A DNA stretch of 64,000 bases. Origin: Piscibacillus sp052246295 (lineage in GTDB: Bacteria > Bacillota > Bacilli > Bacillales > Alkalibacillaceae). The notes below the pieces were generated by a model. The model saw only the letters and a program-made list of their open reading frames with translations. It was not told the DNA's origin and searched no databases. Of this stretch, positions 56,410 to 64,000 are shown one piece after another. Within the stretch, counting starts at the first letter, position 1. Each line of letters starts with the position of its first letter. The position numbers and the translations under genes are program-made. The DNA lies in assembly GCA_052246295.1 (NCBI GenBank), contig JBQQCO010000013.1; one strand, written 5' to 3'.

Positions 56410-57080
56410 ATTAATAAAACAGGAATGTTGAACTCAATCAAAAAGTTTTTTTAGACAAAACCCAATTATTAAAAATTGAAGAATTGAAAATGCCTGAGCA
56501 AGCTATTGAAGAATTTGATGAAATGTTCATAAGATATATATCAACAGGTGATGGTAATATTTTTACATATAACAGTAGATACCCATTATATATGTTTTTA
56601 AATTATGTAATTGAAACAAAGGGCTTAGTAGTACACGGTTCCAATAATTCTTCAATAAATATATTTAAGCCAAGAAATAGTACTCTCTTTAATGGCAAGC
56701 CTATTAAAGCTGTTTTTGCTTCATCAGACGGGGTATGGTCATTGTTTTTTGCAGTTCTAAACAGAAAAGGTTATGTTGGTTCCATTAGAAATCTGTGCTT
56801 ATCGGTTACTACTAATAAAGGGAAACAACGTTATTATTATTTTTCAACAAATAATAATGATTCGAATCGTTGGAAAGACGGAACGATATATTTCTTCTCA
56901 AAAACCTTATTCAAACAAGGCGGAATTAGAGACGAATGGGTTTGTGAAACAGAATTGGAACCGCTCGCGAAATTAACTGTTACACCAAGCGATTTTCCAT
57001 TTTTAAATAAGGTCAGGGTTCATAGGGAAACTGAATCAACTGTAAAAACAATTATAAAAGCACTATTTCTTAAGATATGA
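56410..57080 (+). pseudogene. Unknown protein, frameshift in a T7 run near its start
   Basis: The main frame (from 56484, about 198 residues: PEQAIEEFDEMFIRYISTGD...IKAVFASSDGVWSLFFAVLN) is open upstream through LDKTQLLKIEELK. The ribosome site GGAGGGGTGA (56397-56406) and the start ATT 56410 or ATG 56425 (INKTGMLNSIKKF) lie in the other frame. Adding one T to the T7 at 56446-56452 joins them into one gene of about 223 residues. With this exact sequence translation would stop early. Product unrecognised. Confidence 0.55.
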
Positions 57081-57120
57081 AAATTAAAAATATTAAAGAT
57101 ATACGATAAAAGATACCCGT

Positions 57121-58035
57121 TTATTCCTGATTGCTAGTTTTTGTAGAGTCTTGATTCATCGCTATGACAAAAATCATGAGGATGATACAAGCTGTTCCAA
57201 ACCACTGAAATATTCCAAAGGGTTCTTTTAACCAAAAGACAGTAGTGAAGACGGCCGCCAATGGTTCAATACTTCCTAGCAAACTAGTTTCCTTAGCAAT
57301 TAAGGTTTGTAAACTTTCAATATAGAACCAAAAGGCAATCATGGTTCCAAAGATAATGACGAATATTAAATATGCTGAAGACTCTAGTGTTAACGATTTA
57401 AAATCCATTTGCCAAGGCGCGTGGACGAAACTTAGTGCTAGACTACCAATAACCATCGCCCAACCGACAACGACAAGCGCATCGAATTGCTTTAGTAAAG
57501 GAATGGCATATAGGGTGTAAAATGCTAACGCTACGCCAGATAAGATTCCCCAGATAATGGCTGGGATTGGTACATACAGTTGAGTGATTGAGCCGTTTGT
57601 TAAGAGGAGAAAGCATCCTACTAATGCCAGTGAAACTGTCCATAGATCGATTAGTTCTAGAGTCGCTTGTTTGCGAACTACCGTGTAGAAAATAATCATG
57701 ACAGGTGCTAAGTACTGCAAGAGCGTCGCAACAGCGGCATTCCCGTGGTCAATGGATGCCATATAGGTGTATTGAACGGCTAGCATCCCTAGTAATCCGA
57801 AGATGATTAATGGGATGGCTGTTTTTCGTGTTTTCCATATATCAATGACTTGGGCACGATCTTTTAGGGAAGATTGAACGACTAAGAGCAATATGCCAGC
57901 AATCAGCAATCTTGTCGTAACGAGCCAATCAACATCAATCGCAAAATCATGAAAAAGCTTTTGCGAAACGGTGCCACCCACTCCCCAAAAGAATGCGCCT
58001 GTTATAACGAGAAAGATCCCCTTTTTTTTATTCAT
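57121..58035 (-). CDS. EamA/DMT-family transporter
   Basis: The protein has 304 residues; ATG 58035 follows GGTGGAG. Ten membrane helices in two EamA repeats (FLVITGAFFWGVGGTVSQKL; GNAAVATLLQYLAPVMIIFY; TIAFWFYIESLQTLIAKETS; GSIEPLAAVFTTVFWLKEPF). Exports or exchanges small metabolites. Intact relative of the frameshifted 7493 gene, and like it next to a 21-bp repeat array. Confidence 0.93.
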   Translation of the reverse strand: MNKKKGIFLVITGAFFWGVGGTVSQKLFHDFAIDVDWLVTTRLLIAGILLLVVQSSLKDRAQVIDIWKTRKTAIPLIIFGLLGMLAVQYTYMASIDHGNAAVATLLQYLAPVMIIFYTVVRKQATLELIDLWTVSLALVGCFLLLTNGSITQLYVPIPAIIWGILSGVALAFYTLYAIPLLKQFDALVVVGWAMVIGSLALSFVHAPWQMDFKSLTLESSAYLIFVIIFGTMIAFWFYIESLQTLIAKETSLLGSIEPLAAVFTTVFWLKEPFGIFQWFGTACIILMIFVIAMNQDSTKTSNQE

Positions 58036-58066
58036 GATGCTTCTCCACCTTAACTGAAAATCTAGA

Positions 58067-58257
58067 AGATAGTTTTGTAAACCTGCAGGTAAATTCCGAA
58101 AACCTGCCGATAAAATTCGAAAACATGACGATAAATTCCGAAAACTTGCCGATAAAACGCAAAAACATGACGATAAATTCCGAAAACTTGCCGATAAAGC
58201 TCAAAAACATGACGATAAACTCCGAAAACTTACCGATAAATCTCAAAAAGTTGACGT
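58067..58257. repeat. 21-bp degenerate repeat array 3 (about ten units)
   Basis: The core (C/A)GATAAA recurs with its G at 58109, 58130, 58151, 58172, 58193, 58214 and 58235, exactly 21 apart; weaker units sit at 58068, 58088 and 58256. CGAAAACTTGCCGATAAA and CAAAAACATGACGATAAA alternate, so there is also a 42-base period. Its reverse complement matches array 2. It is immediately upstream of the EamA gene, with the TATCG strand being the gene's coding strand. Confidence 0.85.
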
Positions 58258-58274
58258 ATCCCTAACCTGATCAG

Positions 58275-58991
58275 TTACGTTCTATATTCCAAAGTCAGCA
58301 CACGATGGTCTTCCACACAACCATTAGCTTGCATCGTTTTCCTCATAGGCACGTTATCTATCTCAGTTGCGCCTAGATATGTTTTGGCTTTGAAATCTTC
58401 TCGCAACCTTTCAAGGCCGATTAGGTGCAAATGGTGGCCGTATCCTTTGCCACGATGTTTTGGGTGGACGCCGATCCAAAATAGACGCCCTTCTTGATTT
58501 CGCCCAGGCTCTAGGTGAGGCAGGACGACTCCGATTGGTTCAGAATTAATTTTAAAAACGGTGAACATCTTCTGGTACTGTGATGGCAGTTCGACCATCA
58601 TGCTCTTTAGAAATTTCTTGGTATCCGTCAAACTTCTTCCCATCAGTTCAGATAAGAATGAAATCGACCTTTCCTCAGTTGGCGACCAAATCTCGTAATC
58701 TAGTGGTTCGCTCTCCAAAGGTGTTTCTAATGACCGCTTATAGATCACTCTTTCGCCCTTCATCTCCATATGTTTGCCAACAAATTCTAACTGGTTTAGA
58801 TAACCTCTTGGGCAAACTAACATGACTTTCTTAAACTCCGTTTCCTTGATGCCAGCTATCAATTGATCGATTGACTCATCGATTTGGTTTAATTGATTTA
58901 TGTCTTCAAGTATCTCTAGGATGATCACTTCTTGACTGATTAAACTGTGTACACCGAAATTTTTTAGTTGATTGAGTATGGATTGAATCAT
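58275..58991 (-). CDS. GNAT-family acetyltransferase, two-part
   Basis: The protein has 238 residues. The C-terminal half is a GNAT domain: RLFWIGVHPKHRGKGYGHHL (acetyl-CoA loop) and TEIDNVPMRKTMQANGCVED. The N-terminal 110 residues form a separate alpha/beta part (GIKETEFKKVMLVCPRGYLN). Acceptor unknown. Confidence 0.88.
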   Translation of the reverse strand: MIQSILNQLKNFGVHSLISQEVIILEILEDINQLNQIDESIDQLIAGIKETEFKKVMLVCPRGYLNQLEFVGKHMEMKGERVIYKRSLETPLESEPLDYEIWSPTEERSISFLSELMGRSLTDTKKFLKSMMVELPSQYQKMFTVFKINSEPIGVVLPHLEPGRNQEGRLFWIGVHPKHRGKGYGHHLHLIGLERLREDFKAKTYLGATEIDNVPMRKTMQANGCVEDHRVLTLEYRT

Positions 58992-59022
58992 GGTTAGTCC
59001 TCTTTTGTGTAAAAATTATTTT

Positions 59023-60036
59023 CTATTTAAATGTCTGTTTTACTTTCCCTTTACCGCTCTCAAACTCTACTTCAGCGTAGGCTCCGTTAACAAACGTCAT
59101 TTGTGGTGGAACGTGGCCGCAGTCAATATCATATAGAATTGGAATTTGAAGTTCTTCTGCAAGTTCATTGTAAACATCTTCGGCAGTATAATTTCCAACT
59201 GGAGTGTTAGCTGGACTTCTGCCAAACATAATTCCACTGCAATTTTCAAACCAACCGGCTAGTTTCATTTGTACGAGTGAGCGACGTAAACTTGCAGTCG
59301 ATGATTCGGCATTTTCAAGATACCAAATGACTGGCTCATTGTTAATATATTTTTCTCTAAAACTCGCAACATCACCATAAGGTGTGCCAACTACGTGTGT
59401 CAGGACATCAATGCATCCTCCCAGTAGGCGGCCTTCTAACTTAACTGGCCCTCGCTCAGTCGATTTCCAGTTAGTTTGTTCTGTTAGGTTAAATATGTGT
59501 GGGGTTGGCTTGTCGAATTGCCATTCCTTTTGGTATTTTTCTGATGAGTGTTGAAGGACTGACTCGCCCGGTTTTGTCGACAGGACTTGTTGCCACTTGG
59601 CTGTTGTGTCATCCGAATAGTCCCCTCTTAAATCTACTAAATTAGTCCCGTGAGCTGTCGCGATTCCAGTTTTAAGTGTGATCGCCAGCAGTAGTAGACT
59701 GACATCCGAATAACCGAGGATCCATTTATTTTGAATGGTTTCAAAGTCGATATGTTCAAGTGTTTCGATTAACAGCTCACCACCCCACGGAGGGATGATC
59801 GCATGAATCTCATCATTTTGCATCATTTGATTGAACTCATCAGCTCGCTTTTTAGCTGGTGCTGATTTTGCTTTGTCTTGGGTCCAAACGGTGTCCCCAA
59901 ATTCAATAGTGTAACCTTTCTGTTCCATACTGTTTTTCGCAGAATGAAGTAAGTGATGTAGGTCACTTGGAACACCTGATGATGGGGCTGTGACTCCTAA
60001 AGTTGCGCCTTTTTCTAGAAATGGATATTGAATCAT
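59023..60036 (-). CDS. S66-family peptidase (LD-carboxypeptidase/MccF-like)
   Basis: The protein has 337 residues. Start (GATLGVTAPSSGVPSDL) and nucleophile LGYSDVSLLLLAI near residue 119, Glu in VIWYLENAES near 240 and His in DIDCGHVPPQMTF near 307 give the Ser-Glu-His triad of S66. Members trim murein tetrapeptides or hydrolyse microcin C-type peptidyl-nucleotides; the Bacillus versions of this length are commonly MccF-like. Confidence 0.9.
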   Translation of the reverse strand: MIQYPFLEKGATLGVTAPSSGVPSDLHHLLHSAKNSMEQKGYTIEFGDTVWTQDKAKSAPAKKRADEFNQMMQNDEIHAIIPPWGGELLIETLEHIDFETIQNKWILGYSDVSLLLLAITLKTGIATAHGTNLVDLRGDYSDDTTAKWQQVLSTKPGESVLQHSSEKYQKEWQFDKPTPHIFNLTEQTNWKSTERGPVKLEGRLLGGCIDVLTHVVGTPYGDVASFREKYINNEPVIWYLENAESSTASLRRSLVQMKLAGWFENCSGIMFGRSPANTPVGNYTAEDVYNELAEELQIPILYDIDCGHVPPQMTFVNGAYAEVEFESGKGKVKQTFK

Positions 60037-60176
60037 ATTTGGCCTTCTCTCATGGTTTTTAGATATCTTATCATGTTGACTAGTTAGAGTAAATAAGTGG
60101 GTTTGTAATTTTTTGAAAATTGTAGTACCATTTCCTTGACTAATTTATTCCATATTATAGAAATGAAGATCATAGA

Positions 60177-61412
60177 ATGGTTCTATATCACTTATATAAA
60201 AAATATCCTGCTTACGGCTTGTTGCAAGTTGCTTCGATCATGACTATTTTGACAAACTGGGCGGCGTTCTTGGCAATGCTTGTGTTGTTAGATCGATTAA
60301 CGGAGAGTGGTCTGGCATTTGGTTCTTTATGGGCGGTCAGTGGTTTGATTCCGCTTATCTTGGGCTATTTTTCGGGAGTGTGGATTGATCGGTTAAATGT
60401 TAAGAAGTTGATTGTAGTAACGGAAATCACAGCCGCGATTGGGTTTGGATTCTTTTTAGTCATGTTTAGTACGCCAGGTGACTGGCAGTGGGTCGTGTTT
60501 TTAGTTGCGAGGTTGTTCATTTTATTATCTGGCAACATCAATGGTACGTGTGTGCAAACAGTGATTCCAGATATCATTGAAAAGGAAGACCTAGTTAAGG
60601 CAAACTCGTTTAGTTTTTCGCTTAATAATGTGTTGAGGCTGACGGGAGCTTCGCTAGGCGGGGTGTTACTAGCTGTTTCAAGTTTGGAGTTTGTGTTTCT
60701 ATTAAATGTAATCACGTGTCTGGTGGCTGCGCTATTAAGCTATCAAGCGACCAAATATTTTGAAACGCCAGAAAAGACGGTGGCACGTAAAAACTATTTA
60801 CTAGAGTTTAAAGAAGGAATCACTCAGATCAACGTGAACAAGTGGGTGCTGTCAGTGGTCGTAGCAGCGATTTTCTCAGGAATCATTATTGGAAACTTTA
60901 ATCTGATGCTTCAACAGTTTACAGCTGAAGTTTACCAGGAAGAAGATTACATATTGAGTTATTTATATGTCGCGCACGGGGTTGTGGCATTCATCGTGGC
61001 TTATACACTTGCTAAGCGGAACTTTTTGTTTAAGAACCGCGTGTATTATGGTCTGAACTATATGTTGTTCGGTTTGATTTGGATGTGTTTCGGCCTGACG
61101 TCGAACTATATTCAAGGGATGATTGTGCTTATTTTATTTGGAATTGTCGGAGCGTTCAATGGACCTTATGAACGTACAACGATGCAACATGAAGTGCCGG
61201 ACCATATGAGAGGGCGGATCTTTGCGACTTGGCAAACGACGTATTCGTTATCGATTCAACTAGGGGCCTTTTTATCAGGTGTGATCATAACGGTGTTCGG
61301 CCTAAGATGGGTTCCGATTATAACTGGCATGATGGAAATCTTGCTTGGGGTTTTTGTTGTCGTGTTGTCGATTAAAGTAGGAAAGAAAATTCATTATCAC
61401 CAAGCGAGTTGA
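60177..61412 (+). CDS. MFS transporter
   Basis: The protein has 411 residues, twelve membrane helices. The inter-helix 2-3 loop GVWIDRLNVKKLIVVTE is the MFS motif A; NGTCVQTVIPDIIEKEDLVKANS and GPYERTTMQHEVPDHMRGRIFA are typical of the NreB/enterobactin-exporter-like drug efflux branch. Substrate unknown. No good ribosome site is visible before the ATG at 60177; the transcript may be leaderless or the start slightly different. Confidence 0.88.
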   Translation: MVLYHLYKKYPAYGLLQVASIMTILTNWAAFLAMLVLLDRLTESGLAFGSLWAVSGLIPLILGYFSGVWIDRLNVKKLIVVTEITAAIGFGFFLVMFSTPGDWQWVVFLVARLFILLSGNINGTCVQTVIPDIIEKEDLVKANSFSFSLNNVLRLTGASLGGVLLAVSSLEFVFLLNVITCLVAALLSYQATKYFETPEKTVARKNYLLEFKEGITQINVNKWVLSVVVAAIFSGIIIGNFNLMLQQFTAEVYQEEDYILSYLYVAHGVVAFIVAYTLAKRNFLFKNRVYYGLNYMLFGLIWMCFGLTSNYIQGMIVLILFGIVGAFNGPYERTTMQHEVPDHMRGRIFATWQTTYSLSIQLGAFLSGVIITVFGLRWVPIITGMMEILLGVFVVVLSIKVGKKIHYHQAS

Positions 61413-61426
61413 TGGTAGATTAATTT

Positions 61427-61954
61427 ATGAAAGCTTATAAAGCACAAAAGGTAATATCGTATTGGCTGGTCGGACTGATTTTTGTAGCGTTTATTGGGCT
61501 GCAGCTAGGGCGGATTCAGGCGATTGCGGATTATAATTATACCCTGCATGAGCTATTATATTTGCCAGCTAATATCGCACTGTATTTCGTGCCGATCTTG
61601 TTTTTGTTATATGTGATTTTTTTACTAAATTACTTGATAAAAAGAGAGAAGCGGGGAAAGTGGGGATTTAAGAAGATTATAATCAGATCACTCGTTGTGG
61701 CATCCATTATCGGTATGATGTTGATTATTGAACATCAAGCACAAGAAGTCTCAACAGGTGGCATTTTTGAAGTTGAAGAAAAATTGCATGAGGACAGGAA
61801 TTATTACATAGTCATCGAAGATAAAAAGGTGAAAGTTTCAAGCAATGAGTATCGGTTAATTGAAGAAGAACAGACGTACTTGATCAGTTTTGTGTGGAAT
61901 AAACGCACACCAGAAAAAGGGAAGCTTGAGACAATTGAACAAGTTAATCAGTAG
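61427..61954 (+). CDS. Membrane protein, unknown
   Basis: The protein has 175 residues, three membrane helices (YWLVGLIFVAFIGLQLG, LPANIALYFVPILFLLYVIF, IIRSLVVASIIGMMLII) followed by a soluble beta-rich C-terminal region. It starts 14 bases after the MFS stop, so the two are probably co-transcribed. Confidence 0.7.
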   Translation: MKAYKAQKVISYWLVGLIFVAFIGLQLGRIQAIADYNYTLHELLYLPANIALYFVPILFLLYVIFLLNYLIKREKRGKWGFKKIIIRSLVVASIIGMMLIIEHQAQEVSTGGIFEVEEKLHEDRNYYIVIEDKKVKVSSNEYRLIEEEQTYLISFVWNKRTPEKGKLETIEQVNQ

Positions 61955-61966
61955 GGAGTGATAGAA

Positions 61967-62110
61967 GTGAAACTATTTTTATATGTACTATTAGGCATGG
62001 TTTTGGCGTATGCCTTAGCCTTTCTTGAAGGTTTCGGAATGATCTTATTAGGCGGGGCAGCGTTTGGATTGTTGTTATATATCGCTGTTAATATTAGTAA
62101 GAATAACTAA
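61967..62110 (+). CDS. 47-residue membrane protein
   Basis: GTG 61967 follows GGGAGTG. Two short hydrophobic helices with a glycine-rich turn: KLFLYVLLGMVLAYALAFLE and ILLGGAAFGLLLYIAVNI, ending SKNN. It is too short for default gene calling but has a good ribosome site and tight spacing (12 bases) from the preceding gene. Unknown role. Confidence 0.6.
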   Translation: MKLFLYVLLGMVLAYALAFLEGFGMILLGGAAFGLLLYIAVNISKNN

Positions 62111-62139
62111 GAGTGCCATTTTTAAAGGAGGAATAAGAA

Positions 62140-62331
62140 TTGTCTAAAGAACAATTGAAAGGCTTATTTCTTTTGTGGGTGATGGTCATTTTTGTTGAAC
62201 TCATTTGGCTGTTAAATGTTGTAGCCAATAATCCCCAAGCGGAGTTTGTTGCTTTTGTGGTCACGTTAGTTGCAGCAACTTTGACTGTTGGAGCAGTGGG
62301 GTTGAAATTGGTAGGGAAATTTATTAATTAG
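62140..62331 (+). CDS. Small two-TM protein
   Basis: The protein has 63 residues from TTG 62140 (AAAGGAGGA upstream). Helices LFLLWVMVIFVELIWLLNVV and FVVTLVAATLTVGAVGLKLV. Follows the 47-residue gene after 29 bases; together they may form a small membrane-protein cassette with the 61427 gene. Confidence 0.65.
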   Translation: MSKEQLKGLFLLWVMVIFVELIWLLNVVANNPQAEFVAFVVTLVAATLTVGAVGLKLVGKFIN

Positions 62332-62368
62332 CATGTAATGTCTAATAAAAATGTAAAGAGGAGATTTT

Positions 62369-62740
62369 TTGAAGAACAAAATTTATTTTTTAGTTGGATT
62401 GGCTATGATTATTGTTATCCTTATAGTTATTTTCAATCTTACTAAACCAGATGAAAACGACTTTGTACAATGGTTTGAAGATCATTATAATATCTCATGT
62501 GAAGATGAAAAATGTCATATTATAATCCTAGAATCAACAGGAGAAAAATATGTTAGTGGCGATTTTTATTATAGTCCATCTAGTGGCTTTTTAGGAATGG
62601 CAATGCAAACGAAGAGACAATACATCAAATTTGATTCAGGTGGTAGCGAATACTTTTCAATAGAAGTTAGAGGCTTATTAGGTCAGTTTGAAGTTTTAGA
62701 ACTTAAAAAGAATCATATTGAGATACAAGAAATTCGTTAA
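62369..62740 (+). CDS. Membrane-anchored hypothetical protein
   Basis: The protein has 123 residues from TTG 62369 (AGAGGAGA upstream). Anchor (NKIYFLVGLAMIIVILIVIF) and a soluble extracellular part with a Cys pair (ISCEDEKCHIIIL). No family recognised. Confidence 0.6.
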   Translation: MKNKIYFLVGLAMIIVILIVIFNLTKPDENDFVQWFEDHYNISCEDEKCHIIILESTGEKYVSGDFYYSPSSGFLGMAMQTKRQYIKFDSGGSEYFSIEVRGLLGQFEVLELKKNHIEIQEIR

Positions 62741-62775
62741 ATTTTTATTAAATTAACTTAGAATGGATGATTTAA

Positions 62776-62928
62776 TTGAGCGAAAAATTATTAAGGGTTG
62801 GAACCACTTATATTCCAGTCACAAATGTAGAGTTATCAACTGAATGGTACGTCAGTAAATTAGGTGCAGAGCTATCTTATAAAGATGACAATAAAGCGAT
62901 TATAAATTTCGCAAATCAACTGAAGTGA
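62776..62928 (+). pseudogene. VOC-family (glyoxalase-fold) N-terminal fragment
   Basis: 50 residues from TTG 62776: VGTTYIPVTNVELSTEWYVS then KLGAELSYKDDNKAIINFAN, the first beta-alpha-beta-beta-beta module of a VOC protein. It ends abruptly in QLK and TGA at 62926, four bases into the DinB ORF. The second half (about 70 residues) is missing, so a deletion joined it to DinB. Confidence 0.7.
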
Positions 62929-62936
62929 GCCATACT

Positions 62937-63464
62937 ATGAACTTTAACATGAAAGAAGCTATCGAACTTCTGGAGAAAACCCCCAAGACTTTGGAAAGTT
63001 TTCTATCTGGTTTATCTGATGAATGGTTGTCTTGTCATGAAGGTGAAGGTACTTGGAATGTTTATGAGGTGGTTGGTCACCTTATTGAAGGAGAGAACTC
63101 GAACTGGATTCCTCGAGTTGAGTGGATTCTCCAACAAGGATATCGTAAGCCATTCTCTCCATTTGCTCGCTTTGCGCACTTGCATAATAGTGAATATGTA
63201 TCCATTGATGATAAGTTACAGGAGTTTCAAAGGATCAGGACACTAAATATTGCTAAAATAAAAGATGCCATAGACCCTGACCTCCACTTAGAGTTAAAAG
63301 GTGTCCACCCTGCTTTTGGAACTGTGAAATTAAGCGAATTACTTTCAACGTGGGTGGTGCATGATTTAACTCACATTAACCAAATAGTTAGAGTCATGGC
63401 TAAGCGGTATGATTCAGATGTCGGGCCGTGGAAGGAGTATTTAGGAGTTCTAAAAGATCATTAA
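62937..63464 (+). CDS. DinB-family protein
   Basis: The protein has 175 residues from ATG 62937 (the GTG at 62925 overlaps the VOC stop). Four-helix DinB fold with metal-binding His residues in VVGHLIEGENSNWIPRVEWI near 46 and VVHDLTHINQIVRVMAKRY near 144-148. DinB/YfiT proteins act as metal-dependent thiol transferases or are of unknown function. No good ribosome site is visible, in keeping with a deletion just upstream. Confidence 0.85.
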   Translation: MNFNMKEAIELLEKTPKTLESFLSGLSDEWLSCHEGEGTWNVYEVVGHLIEGENSNWIPRVEWILQQGYRKPFSPFARFAHLHNSEYVSIDDKLQEFQRIRTLNIAKIKDAIDPDLHLELKGVHPAFGTVKLSELLSTWVVHDLTHINQIVRVMAKRYDSDVGPWKEYLGVLKDH

Positions 63465-63470
63465 TTGAGT

Positions 63471-63866
63471 CTACTGTATTTGTTCCACGATAACCCTTTC
63501 TAACTCAGATTCATTGTCTAATAGTTTATAAGTTATTAACGGTCCGCCTTCATTGGTGTCATTACGTTTGATGTATGTAGAATCATTATCTTTTATCATA
63601 AAAATTTCAGCGCCTGACTTTAATTCAATTACAGTAAATTCACTTGTCTCGGAAATCGCGTCATTCGATTCGGATACATTTTCTGCTTGATAATTATTAA
63701 AGGCATCAATGACAGAAGCATAGCTCTCTAATGAATCAACACCATTAACATACACATTTTCAACGTTGTTGGTGTCGATGGGCTGGTGTAATAGTAAGTC
63801 TTCTGCTTGATCATCGGTGCAAGCTGTCATAAATGTGACTAACATAATCACTAATATTAACCTCAC
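63471..63866 (-). CDS. Lipoprotein, unknown
   Basis: The protein has 131 residues from GTG 63866, six bases after GAGGGGG; the upstream ATG touches that site. Signal (M)RLILVIMLVTFMTAC with lipobox MTAC, then an acidic domain. No family recognised. Converges on dinB with 6 bases between stops. Confidence 0.65.
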   Translation of the reverse strand: MRLILVIMLVTFMTACTDDQAEDLLLHQPIDTNNVENVYVNGVDSLESYASVIDAFNNYQAENVSESNDAISETSEFTVIELKSGAEIFMIKDNDSTYIKRNDTNEGGPLITYKLLDNESELERVIVEQIQ

Positions 63867-63984
63867 ACTCATCCCCCTCAAGGTTTTATTTAGTAAATTA
63901 TACCACAAATTACATTCCTAATTTGTATTTCTTTGTAAACTATTGGCTATCCTTTTAAGGATGAAAACTTAAAGGATGGTTAAC

Positions 63985-64000
63985 ATGACAAAAGGAAATA
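63985..64000 (+). CDS. Start of a gene cut by the window end
   Basis: AAAGGATGG precedes ATG 63985; only five codons (MTKGN) lie in the window. Called a start from the ribosome site and spacing alone. Confidence 0.35.

Noticed and set aside
8421..58257. 21-bp arrays as CRISPR
   Set aside because: Units are adjacent with no unique spacers of 30-40 bases, repeats are not conserved in sequence, and there are no cas genes.
1..64000. Prophage, integrative element or insertion sequence
   Set aside because: I found no integrase, transposase, phage structural gene, tRNA attachment site or terminal inverted repeats by eye, so the islands are described without assigning a mobile vehicle.

Overview
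The window comes from a low-GC, endospore-forming member of the Bacillota, most likely a halotolerant or moderately halophilic Bacillaceae (Halobacillus/Alkalibacillus/Virgibacillus-like). The reasons are a GbsR-controlled choline-to-glycine-betaine locus, a glycine-betaine-type binding lipoprotein, a CwlJ/SleB spore-cortex hydrolase, strong GGAGG ribosome sites with many TTG/GTG starts, and an AT-rich base composition. I see no rRNA, tRNA, integrase, transposase or CRISPR array. The species call is inference.

Layout. 1-4,060: an AT-rich block with the end of an unknown gene, a HEPN-domain protein (RX4H motif), and an AAA ATPase plus HNH nuclease pair resembling Septu (PtuA/PtuB). 4,261-8,361: a decayed antitoxin/Uma2 nuclease pair, a SWIM zinc-finger protein, a cytidine-deaminase-like protein and a frameshifted EamA transporter. 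8,421-12,928: the osmoprotection locus (gbsR divergent from gbsA-betA), flanked on both sides by arrays of a 21-bp degenerate repeat. 13-22 kb: small enzymes (GNAT, HIT, peptidase E, MBL), an orphan glycine-betaine-type binding protein, CwlJ, Nudix and several damaged genes.

22.2-38 kb is a defence island: a DUF262/DUF1524 (GmrSD-like) nuclease, a broken DUF4011-type helicase/nuclease, a complete type I restriction-modification operon with an additional half-length specificity subunit and a SprT/YgjP-like metallopeptidase, and a NACHT NTPase. 38.3-42.9 kb is a catabolic cluster: FAH-family hydrolase, a sodium:solute symporter with a C-terminal winged-helix extension, a cyclase-family hydrolase and a TrmB-like regulator. 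43-64 kb is a patchwork of small membrane proteins, lipoproteins, acetyltransferases, phosphotransferase/nucleotidyltransferase genes, DedA, rhodanese-MBL, EamA, S66 carboxypeptidase, MFS and DinB. It contains many truncated or frameshifted genes, a 223-bp direct duplication and a dispersed intergenic element.

The most notable observations are: (i) one family of 21-bp-period repeat arrays at three loci, one array with an 84-bp higher-order period; (ii) a HEPN gene beside a Septu-like pair; (iii) a symporter fused to tandem winged-helix domains; (iv) a shared GTTAA-N8-TTAAC palindrome upstream of both gbsA and the orphan binding protein; (v) apparent ATT start codons at several loci; and (vi) at least three places where two genes, each missing the facing end, are fused at a deletion junction.
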